Part shown: positions 15,213 through 25,686 of the stretch, piece after piece
How the letters are laid out: the number at the start of each line of letters is the position of its first letter
Position numbering within the stretch: the stretch's first letter is position 1
NCBI GenBank assembly: GCA_963799925.1
Contig: CAWCYZ010000004.1
Span: 1,054,001 to 1,118,000, forward strand
Direction: 5' to 3'
Source of the DNA: DATBQN01 sp963799925
Lineage (GTDB): Bacteria > Acidobacteriota > Thermoanaerobaculia > Multivoradales > UBA5704
DNA length: 64,000 bases
Position numbers and translations under genes: made by a program
Notes under the pieces: model-generated
Seen by the model: the letters and a program-made list of their open reading frames with translations, nothing else
What the model was told of the DNA's origin: nothing
Databases searched by the model: none

Positions 15213-16520
15213 CTAGGGCTGGTGATAGGCCGGCGGCAGGTCGCCGGCGAGATTCCTGTAGCGGTCGCGCAGCTCGGTCTGCCGGGTCGTCCGCGGCATC
15301 TCGCGGCCGCGGATGAAGACGTGCTCGGCGGCGGTCTGGAGCTCGAGCGGATCGCCGCTCCAGACGACCACGTCGGCCTCCTTGCCCGGCTCGAGGGTCC
15401 CCTGGCTGGCCTCCAGGCCCCAGATGCGCGCCGGGCTCGCGGTCATCGCCCGGACCGCCTCCTCCCACGGCAGGCCATAGGCGACGGCGTTGCCGGCGCC
15501 CTGGCGGAGGTTGCGCGAGTTGTGCGCCTCGCCGCTCATGAAGGCGAGCGTGACGCCCGCCCTGCCCAGCCGGGCGGCGTTCTCGAGCGTCGCCCCCAAC
15601 CGCTCGAAGCTCGACGGCAGGTTCTGCATCGGGTCGAGGAGGACGGGAACGTGCGCCGCGGCGATGTCGCGCGCCACCATCCAGCCCTCGGCGGCGCGGG
15701 CCAGGATCAGCTTCAGATGGAAGTCGCGGGCGAGCTTCAGCGCCGCCTCGATGTCGCTCGCCCGGTCGACCGAGACGACCAGCGGCAGCGCGCCGCGGAG
15801 GACCGGCTGCAACGCTTCGAGGTCGAGCCGCGTGAGCGAGTAGCGGCGGCTCGCGTTGCGCTCGAACTCGGCGCGGTGCCGGGCGTAGTCGCGGGCGTCG
15901 TCGAGCGCCTCGCGCAGGCGCTCGAGGTCGGCGGCGCGCGAGCCGCCGGCGCGACCCGCGCCGCTCTCCCCGAGGTCGACGAAGAGCGCCGCCGGGCTCT
16001 TGACCACCATGTCGCCGGCGCCGGAGAGGCGGATGACCGCGCCGCGGCCGGAGAAGAGGCCCTCGCCCGGCGCCGGCGCGGCCACCGCGCCGGTGACCCC
16101 CTCGACCCGCGTCACCGGGATCAGCTGCGAGCGCGGGTTGAGCGCCTCGGCGACGTCGAAGGCGGCGGTGACCTCGTGCCCCTTGACCGTGTAGTCGTTG
16201 GTGCCGGCGACCGCGCCGACCTCGACCAAGCCGAGCTGCGAGAACGAGTCGAAGAAGCCCGGCGTCACCACCTTGCCGGCGGCGTCCACCCGGCGGGCGC
16301 CCGCCGGCACCGCCAGCTCCCTGCCGACCGCCCGGATGCGGCCGTCCTCGATCAGCACGGTGCCGTTCTCGATCGTGCCGGCAGGCCCCAGGGTGACCAC
16401 CCGCGCGCCGGTGATGGCGACGACTTCCGGCGCGGTCGCGGCGCGCGCCGGCCGGCCGGCCAGGGCCGCGAGCGTCAGGCAGCCGGCGGCGAGCCAGCGG
16501 CGGCGGCTCGCTCAGACGGC

Positions 16521-16524
<4 letters not shown>
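15213..16524 (-). CDS. Amidohydrolase-family protein lacking the metal-binding HxH; apparent frameshift near 16515
   Basis: The frame open from 16511 encodes a signal peptide (RRRWLAAGCLTLAALAGRP) and an amidohydrolase fold of about 430 residues. It has TIENGTVLIEDGRIRAVG at the N-terminus and SQGTLEPGKEADVVVWSGDP at the C-terminus, as in imidazolonepropionase-like enzymes. Where relatives have HSH after the first strand, this one reads GFFDSFSQLGLVEV, so the HxH metal ligands are gone. It is probably not a conventional metallohydrolase and may be a partner of the next gene. The ATG at 16524 overlaps the upstream stop (ATGA), but an in-frame TGA at 16514-16512 blocks it. One extra base in that 10-bp stretch would explain this; otherwise translation could start at GTG 16400 without a signal peptide. 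Confidence 0.75.
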
Positions 16525-18002
<1,478 letters not shown>

Positions 18003-18038
18003 GGACACCTCGCGGTAGGCGCAGCCGTCGCGCGCGGG

Positions 18039-18065
18039 ATCGTAACATGGCGGGCGACTTGACAA
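18039..18065 (-). promoter_or_regulatory. Candidate promoter for the amidohydrolase pair
   Basis: On the minus strand, TTGTCA (18065-18060) and TACGAT (18044-18039) are 15 bases apart with TGT directly before the -10. Expected transcript leader is about 30 bases before the ATG at 18002. Short-spacer extended -10 layouts also occur at 22457 and 25191. Confidence 0.4.
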
Positions 18066-18124
18066 GCGCGGGGCCGGAACAGGAGAGTGGGAGCGGCGCC
18101 CGCCTGGGCGCCGGGAGGAAACGC

Positions 18125-19423
18125 ATGTCCGAGCTGGTGCTGATCGTGGACGACGAGCCGGGGATCCTGACCACCCTCGGCGGCATCCTGTCCGACGAGG
18201 GGTACGCCACGATGGCGACGACGAGCGGCGCCGAGGCGCTGTCGCTCTACGAGGAGCGCAGGCCCGCCCTCGTCTTCCTGGACATCTGGCTCGCCGACCG
18301 CGACGGGCTCGAGACGCTCCAGGCGCTGCGCGAGAACGACCCGACGGCGGCGGTCATCATGATGTCCGGCCACGGCACCGCGTCGACCGCCGTCAAGGCG
18401 ATCAAGATGGGCGCCTTCGACTACCTGGAGAAGCCGCTCTCGTACCGCCGGGCGGTCGAGGCGGCGGCGGGCGCCCTGTCGTATCGCCGCGCCCTGGTCG
18501 CCGGCGGCGAGCTCGCCGGCGCCGCCGCCCTGCCGCGCGGGCGGATGGACGTCGACCGGATGTTCTCGCCCCCCTCGCCGCTGCCGCTGCTGGCGCCGAC
18601 CCGCCGGCGCCAGCGCACCCTGGCGCACAGCACGGTCGTCTACGGGCTCGGCCTGCACTCCGGGCAGCGCACCGCCATGTCGCTCCAGCCGCTGCCGCCG
18701 GACAGCGGCATCCACTTCGTCACCCTGCCGACGGGCATCGAGATCCCCGCCCACGTCCACTCGGTCGCCGACACCGACTACGCGACGACCCTCTCGCTCG
18801 ACGGCGAGAGCATCAAGACGGTCGAGCACCTGCTCTCCGCGCTGCACGCCTACCGCGTCGGCAACCTGTTGATCAAGGTCCACGGCGAGATCCCGGTCCT
18901 CGACGGCTCGGCGCTCGAGTTCTGCCGGACTCTCGAGGAGGTCGGGCTCGAGGAGCAGGCCGAGCGGGCCCGGGAGGTGGTGATCGACCGCCGCTACGAG
19001 GTGGCGAACGGCGGCGAGAAGCTGCTGGCGATCGAGCCGGCGGAGAAGTTCTCGGTGTCGTACCTGCTGCGCTATCCGCCGCCGCTCGGCGAGCAGTACC
19101 TCGAGTTCACGCTGACCGGACCCGAGGCCTACAAGCGCCAGATCGCCCCGGCGCGGACGTTCGGGTTCCTGAAGGACCTCAAGATGATGAACGAGCTGGG
19201 GCTCGGCTCCGGCGGCCGGCTCGACAACTTCATCCTCGTCGGCGAGGACGAGGTCGTCAACACCGAGCTGCGCTTCCCCGACGAGTTCGTCCGCCACAAG
19301 ATCCTCGACATCATCGGCGACCTCTACCTGCTGGGCTATCCGATCCGCGGCAAGGTGACGGCGCGGCTGACCGGGCACCGCGACAACATCGCGCTGCTGC
19401 GCAAGATCGTCGCGGGGGAGTAG
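18125..19423 (+). CDS. lpxC: Response-regulator receiver domain fused to LpxC deacetylase
   Basis: 432 residues. Residues 1-115 are a complete receiver domain: acidic pair Asp9/Asp10 (LIVDDEPG), phospho-acceptor Asp53 (VFLDIWLADRDG), Ser81 (MMSGHGT) and Lys103 (YLEKPL). A 45-residue linker leads to LpxC (about 163-430), which removes acetate from UDP-3-O-acyl-GlcNAc, the committed lipid A step. Zinc ligands His235 (VEHLLSAL), His391 and Asp395 (HKILDIIGD) and catalytic His418 (LTGHRDN) are all present, as is ARTFGF. Both halves look functional, suggesting phosphorylation control of lipid A synthesis. The ATG follows GGGAGGAAACGC, a strong ribosome site; an upstream in-frame start is less likely. 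No histidine kinase lies nearby. Convergent with the RNase E/G gene. Confidence 0.92.
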   Translation: MSELVLIVDDEPGILTTLGGILSDEGYATMATTSGAEALSLYEERRPALVFLDIWLADRDGLETLQALRENDPTAAVIMMSGHGTASTAVKAIKMGAFDYLEKPLSYRRAVEAAAGALSYRRALVAGGELAGAAALPRGRMDVDRMFSPPSPLPLLAPTRRRQRTLAHSTVVYGLGLHSGQRTAMSLQPLPPDSGIHFVTLPTGIEIPAHVHSVADTDYATTLSLDGESIKTVEHLLSALHAYRVGNLLIKVHGEIPVLDGSALEFCRTLEEVGLEEQAERAREVVIDRRYEVANGGEKLLAIEPAEKFSVSYLLRYPPPLGEQYLEFTLTGPEAYKRQIAPARTFGFLKDLKMMNELGLGSGGRLDNFILVGEDEVVNTELRFPDEFVRHKILDIIGDLYLLGYPIRGKVTARLTGHRDNIALLRKIVAGE

Positions 19424-19438
19424 CCGCGCCAGCGGCGA

Positions 19439-21979
19439 TCACTCGCCCGGATCGAAGCCGCCGCCCGAGAGCGCCGGTGGCGGTTCCGGCGCCGGCTCGG
19501 GCTCGAGCTCCGGCGCGGCGGAAGCCCGCGGCTCGGGCGTAGGCTCGGGCACGGCTGGCGCCGGCGCCGGCTCGTCGCCGTGCCCCGGCTCGGCTGGAGC
19601 GGATTCCCGTGGCTCATCGGCGGGCTCGCTCACGTCCGCGGCGCTCGGCTCGGGGCTGGCGGGTGAGGGTTCCCGCGCCTCGTCCTCGTCGTCCGGCATG
19701 GCTCCGCCCCACATCCGGGGACCCTCGTGGAGGAAGCGCGCGGCCGTGGGGCGGGCGCCGATGTTGCCGCTCGGCAGCAGGCCCGGCGGGGGGGTCCACG
19801 CGTCCGCGTCCGGCTCGGTTTCGGAGTCGTCCCCGCCGCCGTTCGCCGCGCCGCCCGGCGCCTCGGCGCCGGCCGGCCGCTTGCCGCGGCGCCGGCGGCT
19901 GCGGCGCTTCTTGCGCGGCCCGCCGCCGATCTCGTCAGGGTGCCCGGCGGGATGCCCGGCGGTGGTCTCGACGGCGCCCTCTGCCGGCTCGTCCGACGGC
20001 TCGCCCGGCGGGGCGGAGTCGGCCCGCTCGTAGGACGGGGACTCGTCCCCCGGGTGCCCCTCGCCGGCCGAGGGCTCGGCGGCGAGCTGGGCCTCCGGGT
20101 CGTGGCCCTCGTGCCCCTCAAGCGGCGCGCCGTTGCCGGCGCCCTTCTTGCGCTTTCTGCCGCCGCGGCGGCGCTTCTTGCCGCGCTTGCCCCCCTCCTC
20201 GTGGCCGGCCTCGAGCGGCGCGGCGGCGGGCGGCGCCGCGGCTCTCGGCTGCCGCTCCGCCGGTTGACCGCGGTCCGCCGGCTGGCCGCGCTCCGGCCGC
20301 TGCCCGCGCTGCGCTCGTTGCCCGCGCTGCCCGCGCTCGGCGCGTTCCGGCCGCGGCGCGCGCTGCGCCCGCTCAGCTCCCTGCGGCTCGGCCGCCGCCG
20401 GCTCCTCTTCCTCTTCCTCCTCCTCGCCGGCGGCCGGCAGCAGGTCGGAGACCGAGATGGCGGGGCGCATCGGCTTGTCGCGGCGCAGCGGCGCCGTCGG
20501 CTTCTCGCGGTAGCTCCAGTCGACCTTCTCCTCGGCGCGGTGGAGGGCGGGCGAGGCGACGATCTCGATGCGGATGTCGAACTCCCGCTCGAGCGCCGCG
20601 AGCTCCTGGCGGCGGCCGTTCTGCAGCGCGTCGGCGAGCTCCGGGTGGAGGCCGATGGCGACCGCCTCGACGAGGCCGGAGGCCGCCCGCGCCTCGATCC
20701 GCCGCAGCAGGTTGAGCGATACCGCCTCGGGGCTCGCGATCGAGCCGGCGCCGCCGCAGGTGGGGCAGGGGCGGTGGGTGCGCAGCGACAGCGCCTGGCG
20801 GATGCGCTGGCGGTTGATCTCGAGCAGCCCGTTGGGGGAGATCCGCCCCACCGAGGCGCGCGCCTTGTCCTCCTTCATCGCGTCGCGCAGAGCCTTCTCG
20901 ACCTTGCGCTGGTTGCGGCTCGCCCGCATGTCGATGAAGTCGACGACCACCAGGCCGCCGATGTCGCGCAGGCGGAGCTGGCGCGCCACCTCGCTGGCCG
21001 CCTCGACGTTGGTGTTGACCGCCGTCTCCTCCTGGGTGGCGGCGCGGGTGGAGCGCCCGGAGTTGACGTCGATGGCGGTCAGCGCCTCGGTGCCGTCGAT
21101 GACGATCGAGCCGCCCGAGGGGAGCGGCACCGCCCGCTGGTGGATGCGGTCGATCTGCGTCTCGAGCTCGTAGCGCGAGAAGAGCGGCAGCCGCTCGGCG
21201 TAGCGCACCAGCCGGGTCTTGCCGCGCGGCATGAACGCCTGCATGTAGCTCTGCGCCCGCTGGAAGGCCTCGTCGTCGTCGACCAGCACCTCCTCGATCG
21301 AGGCGTCGAGGTGGTCGCGCAGCGCCTGCACGATGAGGTCCTGGTCGGTGTAGAGGAGGCGCGTGCCGCCGCGGCCGCCGACGGTCGCCTCGGTCTGCAC
21401 CCGCTTCCACAGGCGCAGGAGGGCGGCGAGGTCGCGCGCCAGCGTCGCCTTGGTCTGGTCGAGGGCGTTGGTGCGCACGATGACGCCGCAGCCCGCCGGC
21501 AGCTCGAGCTTCGCCGCCTGGCTCTTCAGCTTCTTGCGCGTCTCCTCGTCCTCGACCTTGCGCGACACGCCGCGGACGTCGTCGAACGGGGTGAGCACGA
21601 GGTAGCGGCCGGCGAGCGAGAGGTTGGTGGTGAGCGCGGCGCCCTTCTGGCCGACGGCGTCCTTCTGCACCTGGACGACGATCGGCTTGCCGCGGTCGAG
21701 CACCTCCTCGATCCGCGGGTGGGCGCCGGCGGGGTCGTGGTAGTAGGCCTGCGGCACGACGTCCTGGATCGACAGGAAGCCGTGGCGCTCGACGCCGTAG
21801 TCGATGAACGCGGCGTTCAGGCTCGGCTGGACGTTGGCGATCATGCCGCGGTAGATGTTGCCGCGGGTGAGGCCGGACTCGGCGACGTCGACCTGGAAAC
21901 CTTCGAGGGTGTTGCCGTTGACGATGGCGACGCGCAGCTCCTCGGGGCGCTGGGCGTCGATCAACATTCTGCGTGCCAA
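19439..21979 (-). CDS. rng: Ribonuclease E/G family endoribonuclease
   Basis: 846 residues from TTG (MARRMLIDAQRPEELRVAIV, matching the family N-terminus; ATG at 21967 is an alternative). S1 RNA-binding region about 37-120 (NIYRGMIANVQPSLNAAFID), RNase H-like/DNase I-like catalytic region with Asp residues in AIDVNSG (about 305) and VVDFIDMR (about 348), and the zinc-link CPTCGG (about 405). Together these support single-strand RNA cleavage in mRNA decay and rRNA processing. From about residue 500 the protein is a long acidic/basic low-complexity tail (poly-Glu, QRGQR repeats, KKRRRGGRKRKK, Pro/Glu-rich end), likely a disordered scaffold as in RNase E. The symbol could equally be rne. Convergent with lpxC, 15 bp apart. 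Confidence 0.92.
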   Translation of the reverse strand: MARRMLIDAQRPEELRVAIVNGNTLEGFQVDVAESGLTRGNIYRGMIANVQPSLNAAFIDYGVERHGFLSIQDVVPQAYYHDPAGAHPRIEEVLDRGKPIVVQVQKDAVGQKGAALTTNLSLAGRYLVLTPFDDVRGVSRKVEDEETRKKLKSQAAKLELPAGCGVIVRTNALDQTKATLARDLAALLRLWKRVQTEATVGGRGGTRLLYTDQDLIVQALRDHLDASIEEVLVDDDEAFQRAQSYMQAFMPRGKTRLVRYAERLPLFSRYELETQIDRIHQRAVPLPSGGSIVIDGTEALTAIDVNSGRSTRAATQEETAVNTNVEAASEVARQLRLRDIGGLVVVDFIDMRASRNQRKVEKALRDAMKEDKARASVGRISPNGLLEINRQRIRQALSLRTHRPCPTCGGAGSIASPEAVSLNLLRRIEARAASGLVEAVAIGLHPELADALQNGRRQELAALEREFDIRIEIVASPALHRAEEKVDWSYREKPTAPLRRDKPMRPAISVSDLLPAAGEEEEEEEEPAAAEPQGAERAQRAPRPERAERGQRGQRAQRGQRPERGQPADRGQPAERQPRAAAPPAAAPLEAGHEEGGKRGKKRRRGGRKRKKGAGNGAPLEGHEGHDPEAQLAAEPSAGEGHPGDESPSYERADSAPPGEPSDEPAEGAVETTAGHPAGHPDEIGGGPRKKRRSRRRRGKRPAGAEAPGGAANGGGDDSETEPDADAWTPPPGLLPSGNIGARPTAARFLHEGPRMWGGAMPDDEDEAREPSPASPEPSAADVSEPADEPRESAPAEPGHGDEPAPAPAVPEPTPEPRASAAPELEPEPAPEPPPALSGGGFDPGE

Positions 21980-22036
21980 AGAACCGCTCCGTTTCTTACC
22001 GGCCGCTGGCGGCCGAAGGCGAACGACGGGATGATC

Positions 22037-22384
22037 TCATGCGCTACGGCCGGTCGCCGTGGGCTCGATCTCGTCGCGGATGTAGCGGTCGAGGAGGGCG
22101 GCATCGGCGTCGGACTCGACGGCGAAGGCGACCCCGACACGGTAGCGCTGGGTGCGCGGCGCGCCCCGGTCCTCGCCGACGAACACGATGCGCGCCGCCG
22201 AGCGGAAGACGTCGCGGCCGATCGGCATCGCGACGTCGAACACCTGGCCGAGCGGCGGCTCGAAGCCGGTCGTCAGCAGCATGCCGCCGCGCGACAGCAG
22301 CAGGACGTCGCAGGGGTGCTGCTCGGCGAGGGTCGCACGGATACCGGATACCTCGTAGCGGTGATGCCTGCGCCGTTCATCCAT
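22037..22384 (-). CDS. PilZ-domain protein
   Basis: 115 residues, one PilZ domain. The N-terminal RRRHHRYEV provides the RxxxR-type arginines, and CDVLLLSRGGMLL the (D/N)xSxxG-like segment, both used for cyclic-di-GMP binding. The second motif has Leu/Leu-Ser-Arg-Gly-Gly rather than the classical Asp-x-Ser-x-x-Gly, so binding is not certain. No output domain. ATG chosen at the domain edge. It starts about 70 bases from the promoter of the divergent dehydrogenase gene. Confidence 0.75.
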   Translation of the reverse strand: MDERRRHHRYEVSGIRATLAEQHPCDVLLLSRGGMLLTTGFEPPLGQVFDVAMPIGRDVFRSAARIVFVGEDRGAPRTQRYRVGVAFAVESDADAALLDRYIRDEIEPTATGRSA

Positions 22385-22456
22385 GGTTGTCCTAGGGCCC
22401 TCGATGGGGAGCCGATGCGCCTCTCGCCGACGGCGGGGGCCGCCGCGGGCGCTCCG

Positions 22457-22484
22457 CCCTGACGAATGCAGGCGACATGCTACC
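22457..22484 (+). promoter_or_regulatory. Candidate promoter for the E1 dehydrogenase gene
   Basis: CTGACG (22457-22462), 16 bases, then TACCAT (22479-22484) preceded by TGC as an extended -10. Start codon 22586 is about 95 bases downstream. Confidence 0.35.
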
Positions 22485-22585
22485 ATTGCGGCACGATCCG
22501 CGGCGAAGCCCGAGGGCGCCCGCCCGGCCGCCGCCGCGGCCCGTGCCGTGGCCGCACCCGGCCGCCAGCTACCCTTGAGGAGGCT

Positions 22586-25108
22586 ATGCACGTGGCTCAG
22601 GCAACTCCCATCCTGGAGGGCGGGGGCGCCCCGATCGCGCCGCGGCACGACGCCGAGGCCGCCGCCGGGCCCGAGGCCCCGGATCACGGGCTCACCCGCG
22701 ACGGCGTCCTCTACGACTACCGCATCGCCTACCAGAGCCGCCAGGCGAGCCTGCTCGGCCGCCGCGAGGTGCTGACCGGCAAGGCCAAGTTCGGCATCTT
22801 CGGCGACGGCAAGGAGGTGGCGCAGGTGGCGATGGCGCGCGCCTTCCGCCGCGGCGACTTGCGCTCCGGCTACTACCGCGACCAGACCTTGATGTTCGCC
22901 CTCGGCATGCTCACCATCGAGCAGTTCTTCGCCCAGCTCTACGCCGACCCCGACGTGGTGCGCGAGCCCTGCTCGGCCGGCCGCTCGATGACCGCCCACT
23001 TCGCGACCTGCTTCGTCGACCACGAGGCGGCGCTTCCGTCGACCTCGCGTCGCGCTTCAACTCGAGCGCCGACGTGTCGCCGACCGGCTCGCAGATGCCG
23101 CGCCTGGTCGGCCTCGCCTACGCCTCGCGGCTCTACCGCGAGATCCCCGAGCCTCGACGCGGGCCCCCGCCGCCGCTTCTCGACGAACGGCGACGAGATC
23201 GCCTTCGGCACGATCGGCAACGCCAGCTGCGCCGAGGGGGTGTTCTGGGAGGCGGTCAACGCCATCGGCGTCCTCCAGGCGCCGATGATCCTCTCGATCT
23301 GGGACGACGGCTACGGCATCTCGGTGCCCAACGAGCACCAGATCACCAAGGGGGACCTCTCGGCGCTCCTCTCCGGCTTCCGGCGCGACGCCGGGCGAGC
23401 GGCCGGGGCTACGACCTCTACACCGTCCAGGGCTGGGACTACCCGGCGCTCTCGCGAGACCTACCTCGGCGGCCGCCGAGATCGTCCGCGCCGAGCACGT
23501 GCCGGCGATCTGTCCACGTCATCGAGATGACCCAGCCGCAGGGGCACTCGACCTCCGGCAGCCACGAGCGCTACAAGTCGACGGAGCGCCTGGACTGGGA
23601 GGCCGAGCACGACTGCCTGCAGAAGATGCGCGAGTGGATGATCGGCGCAGGGGATCGCGGAGCGAAGCCGGAGCTCGAGCGCCTGGAGGAGGAGGAGCGC
23701 GAGCGGGTGCGCGACGGCCAGCGCCGCGCCTGGGAGGAGTTCCGCGCGCCGATCGAGGCGGAGAAGCGGACCGTCCTGGCGCTCGCGGCGGCCCTCGCGG
23801 CCGGCGCCGCCGAGGGCGCCGCGCGCTCGCCGTCGAGGCCGCCGCGGCCGAGCTCGACCGGCAGCCGAACGTCTTCCGCCGCGACGTCCTCGCCGCCGTC
23901 GAGGCGATGCTCGTCGCGGCGCGCGGCGAGGACTCGGCCGGCGCGCCGGCGCATCCTCGACTGGAAGCGCGAGCAGGGCCGCGCAACGCGCGACCGCTAC
24001 GCCTCCGAGCCTCTGGAGCGAGACGCCGCGGGCCGCCCTCGCGGTCGCGCCGGTCGCGCCGCGTCTATGCGCCGGAGCTCGCCGGTGGTCAACGGCTACG
24101 AGGTGGTGAACGCCTGCTTCGACGCCGCGCTCGCCCGCATGCCCGAGCTGGTCGCGCTTCGGCGAGGACGTCGGCCAGCTCGGCGACGTCAACCAGGGCT
24201 TCGCCGGCCTGCAGGCCAAGTACGGCAGCCTGCGGGTCGCCGACACCGGCATCCGCGAGGCGACGATCATCGGCCAGGCGATCGGCATGGCGATGCGCGG
24301 CCTGCGCCCGATCGCCGAGATCCAGTATCTCGACTACATGCTCTACGCCCTGCAGATCATCTCCGACGACCTGGCGAACGTGCGCTACCGCACCAAGGGG
24401 CAGCAGATCGCGCCGGTCATCATCCGCACCCGCGGCCATCGCCTGGAGGGGATCTGGCACTCCGGCTCGCCGATGGGCGGGCATCCTCAACCTGGTGCGC
24501 GGCATCTACGTCTGCGTGCCGCGCAACATGACCCAGGCGGCCGGCTTCTACAACACCCTCCTCGCGGGCGACGACCCGGCGCATGGTGATCGAGGTGCTC
24601 AACGGCTACCGCGCTGAAGGAGCGGCTGCCGGAGAACATCGGCGAGCTTCCGGCGTGCCGCTGGGGGTGCCGGAGGTGCTGCGCGACGGGACGGGACGTG
24701 ACCGTCGTCACCTACGGCGCCTGCTGCCGGATCGCCCTGGACGCCGCCGAGATGCTCGCCGGGGTGGGGATCGAGATCGAGATCGTCGACGTCCAGACCC
24801 TGCTGCCCTTCGACCGCGCCGGCGGTGATCGGCGAGTCGCTCACAGAAGACCAACCGCGTCCTCTTCCTCGACGAGGACGTCCCCGGCGGCGCCACCGCC
24901 TACATGATGCAGCAGGTGCTCGAGCAGCAGGGCGGCTACGACTGGCTCGACGCCCGCCCGCGCACCCTCCGCCGCCAAGGAGCACCGCCCCGCCTACGGC
25001 TCGGACGGCGACTACTTCTCGAAGCCCAACCGGGAGACGATCTTCGAGGCGGTCTACGAGCTGATGCACGAGGGCGACCCGCAGCGGTTCCCGATCTTCT
25101 TCAAGTAA
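22586..25108 (+). pseudogene. Fused E1 alpha/beta 2-oxoacid dehydrogenase, reading frame broken by many one-base insertions
   Basis: Read across frames, this encodes one protein of about 830 residues. The alpha half has YDYRIAYQSRQASLLGRREV, TGSQMPRLVGLAYASRLY, GTIGNASCAEGVFWEAVNA and IWDDGYGISVPNEHQ. The beta half has NGYEVVNACFDAALARMPEL, FGEDVGQLGDVNQGF, TGIREATIIGQAIGMAMRGL, VPRNMTQAAGFYNTLL and LDEDVPGGATAYMMQQVLEQ. This matches the fused thiamine-dependent E1 of branched-chain 2-oxoacid or pyruvate dehydrogenase complexes. At least fifteen frame changes occur; those I resolved are single extra bases (for example near 23150, 23450, 24160, 24484, 24582, 24613, 24690 and 24843). Conserved residues survive and no nonsense substitution is needed, so sequence error is more likely than decay. 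ATG has GAGGAGG upstream. E2 and E3 genes are not in the window. Confidence 0.8.
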
Positions 25109-25190
25109 TAGGGGGCGTGGAGGAGCCGACTCGGGGCTCGTCCGCGCGACGCCGCCGGCGAGCCGGTCCGTGGTGGGACCAGCCCCTCCC

Positions 25191-25217
25191 TTGACCCGCG
25201 CCCGATTGCTATACTCC
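25191..25217 (+). promoter_or_regulatory. Candidate promoter for the ferredoxin gene
   Basis: TTGACC (25191-25196) and TATACT (25212-25217), 15 bases apart, with TGC just before the -10. The ferredoxin ATG is 54 bases downstream, preceded by GGGAGG. This is the best -10/-35 match I found in the window. Confidence 0.5.
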
Positions 25218-25270
25218 CCCGACGTTCAACTGCTCTGGACGCCGGTCGCCGGCGGGAGGGAATCAAGCTC

Positions 25271-25588
25271 ATGACTTACGTGATCACCGATAAATGCCTG
25301 GGGGAGCGCTACGCGACCTGCGTGTCCGTCTGCCCGGTCGACTGCATCCATGCCGGCGAGTACGAGGGGCAGGAGTTCATGATCATCCATCCGGAGGTCT
25401 GCATCGACTGCGGCCTCTGCCTGCCCGAGTGCCCCATCGGCGCCATCGTCGACAACGAGTCCGAGTCGCCGGAGTGGGCGGTGATCAACGCCGAGCTCGC
25501 CCCGGTCTACGAGGGCAATCCGAAGGTCGAAGAGCGGCCCCGCAACGACCCCCCGCGGCGGCCGGGAAACGTGATCGTCAACCCCTGA
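25271..25588 (+). CDS. fdxA: Seven-iron (3Fe-4S/4Fe-4S) ferredoxin
   Basis: 105 residues. Cluster ligands are in CLGERYATCVSVCPVDCI (residues 9-26) and CIDCGLCLPECPIGAI (residues 40-55). The Cys pattern of the first motif, with a long gap, fits a 3Fe-4S site as in FdxA-type ferredoxins; the second is a regular CxxCxxCxxxCP 4Fe-4S motif. The tail (NVIVNP) is typical. Soluble cytoplasmic electron carrier. Monocistronic judging by its own promoter and the 98-bp gap to the next gene. It may serve the upstream 2-oxoacid enzyme, but that one is NAD-type, so the link is only positional. Confidence 0.9.
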   Translation: MTYVITDKCLGERYATCVSVCPVDCIHAGEYEGQEFMIIHPEVCIDCGLCLPECPIGAIVDNESESPEWAVINAELAPVYEGNPKVEERPRNDPPRRPGNVIVNP

Positions 25589-25686
25589 GCCCGCCGGCGC
25601 CACCCCCTTCCGGGGACCTCGCCGGGGAGCCCGCCGGGCTCTCCGGCGCCCCGCCGTCCCCTCCCAGCCCGCCACCTGAAGCGGCG

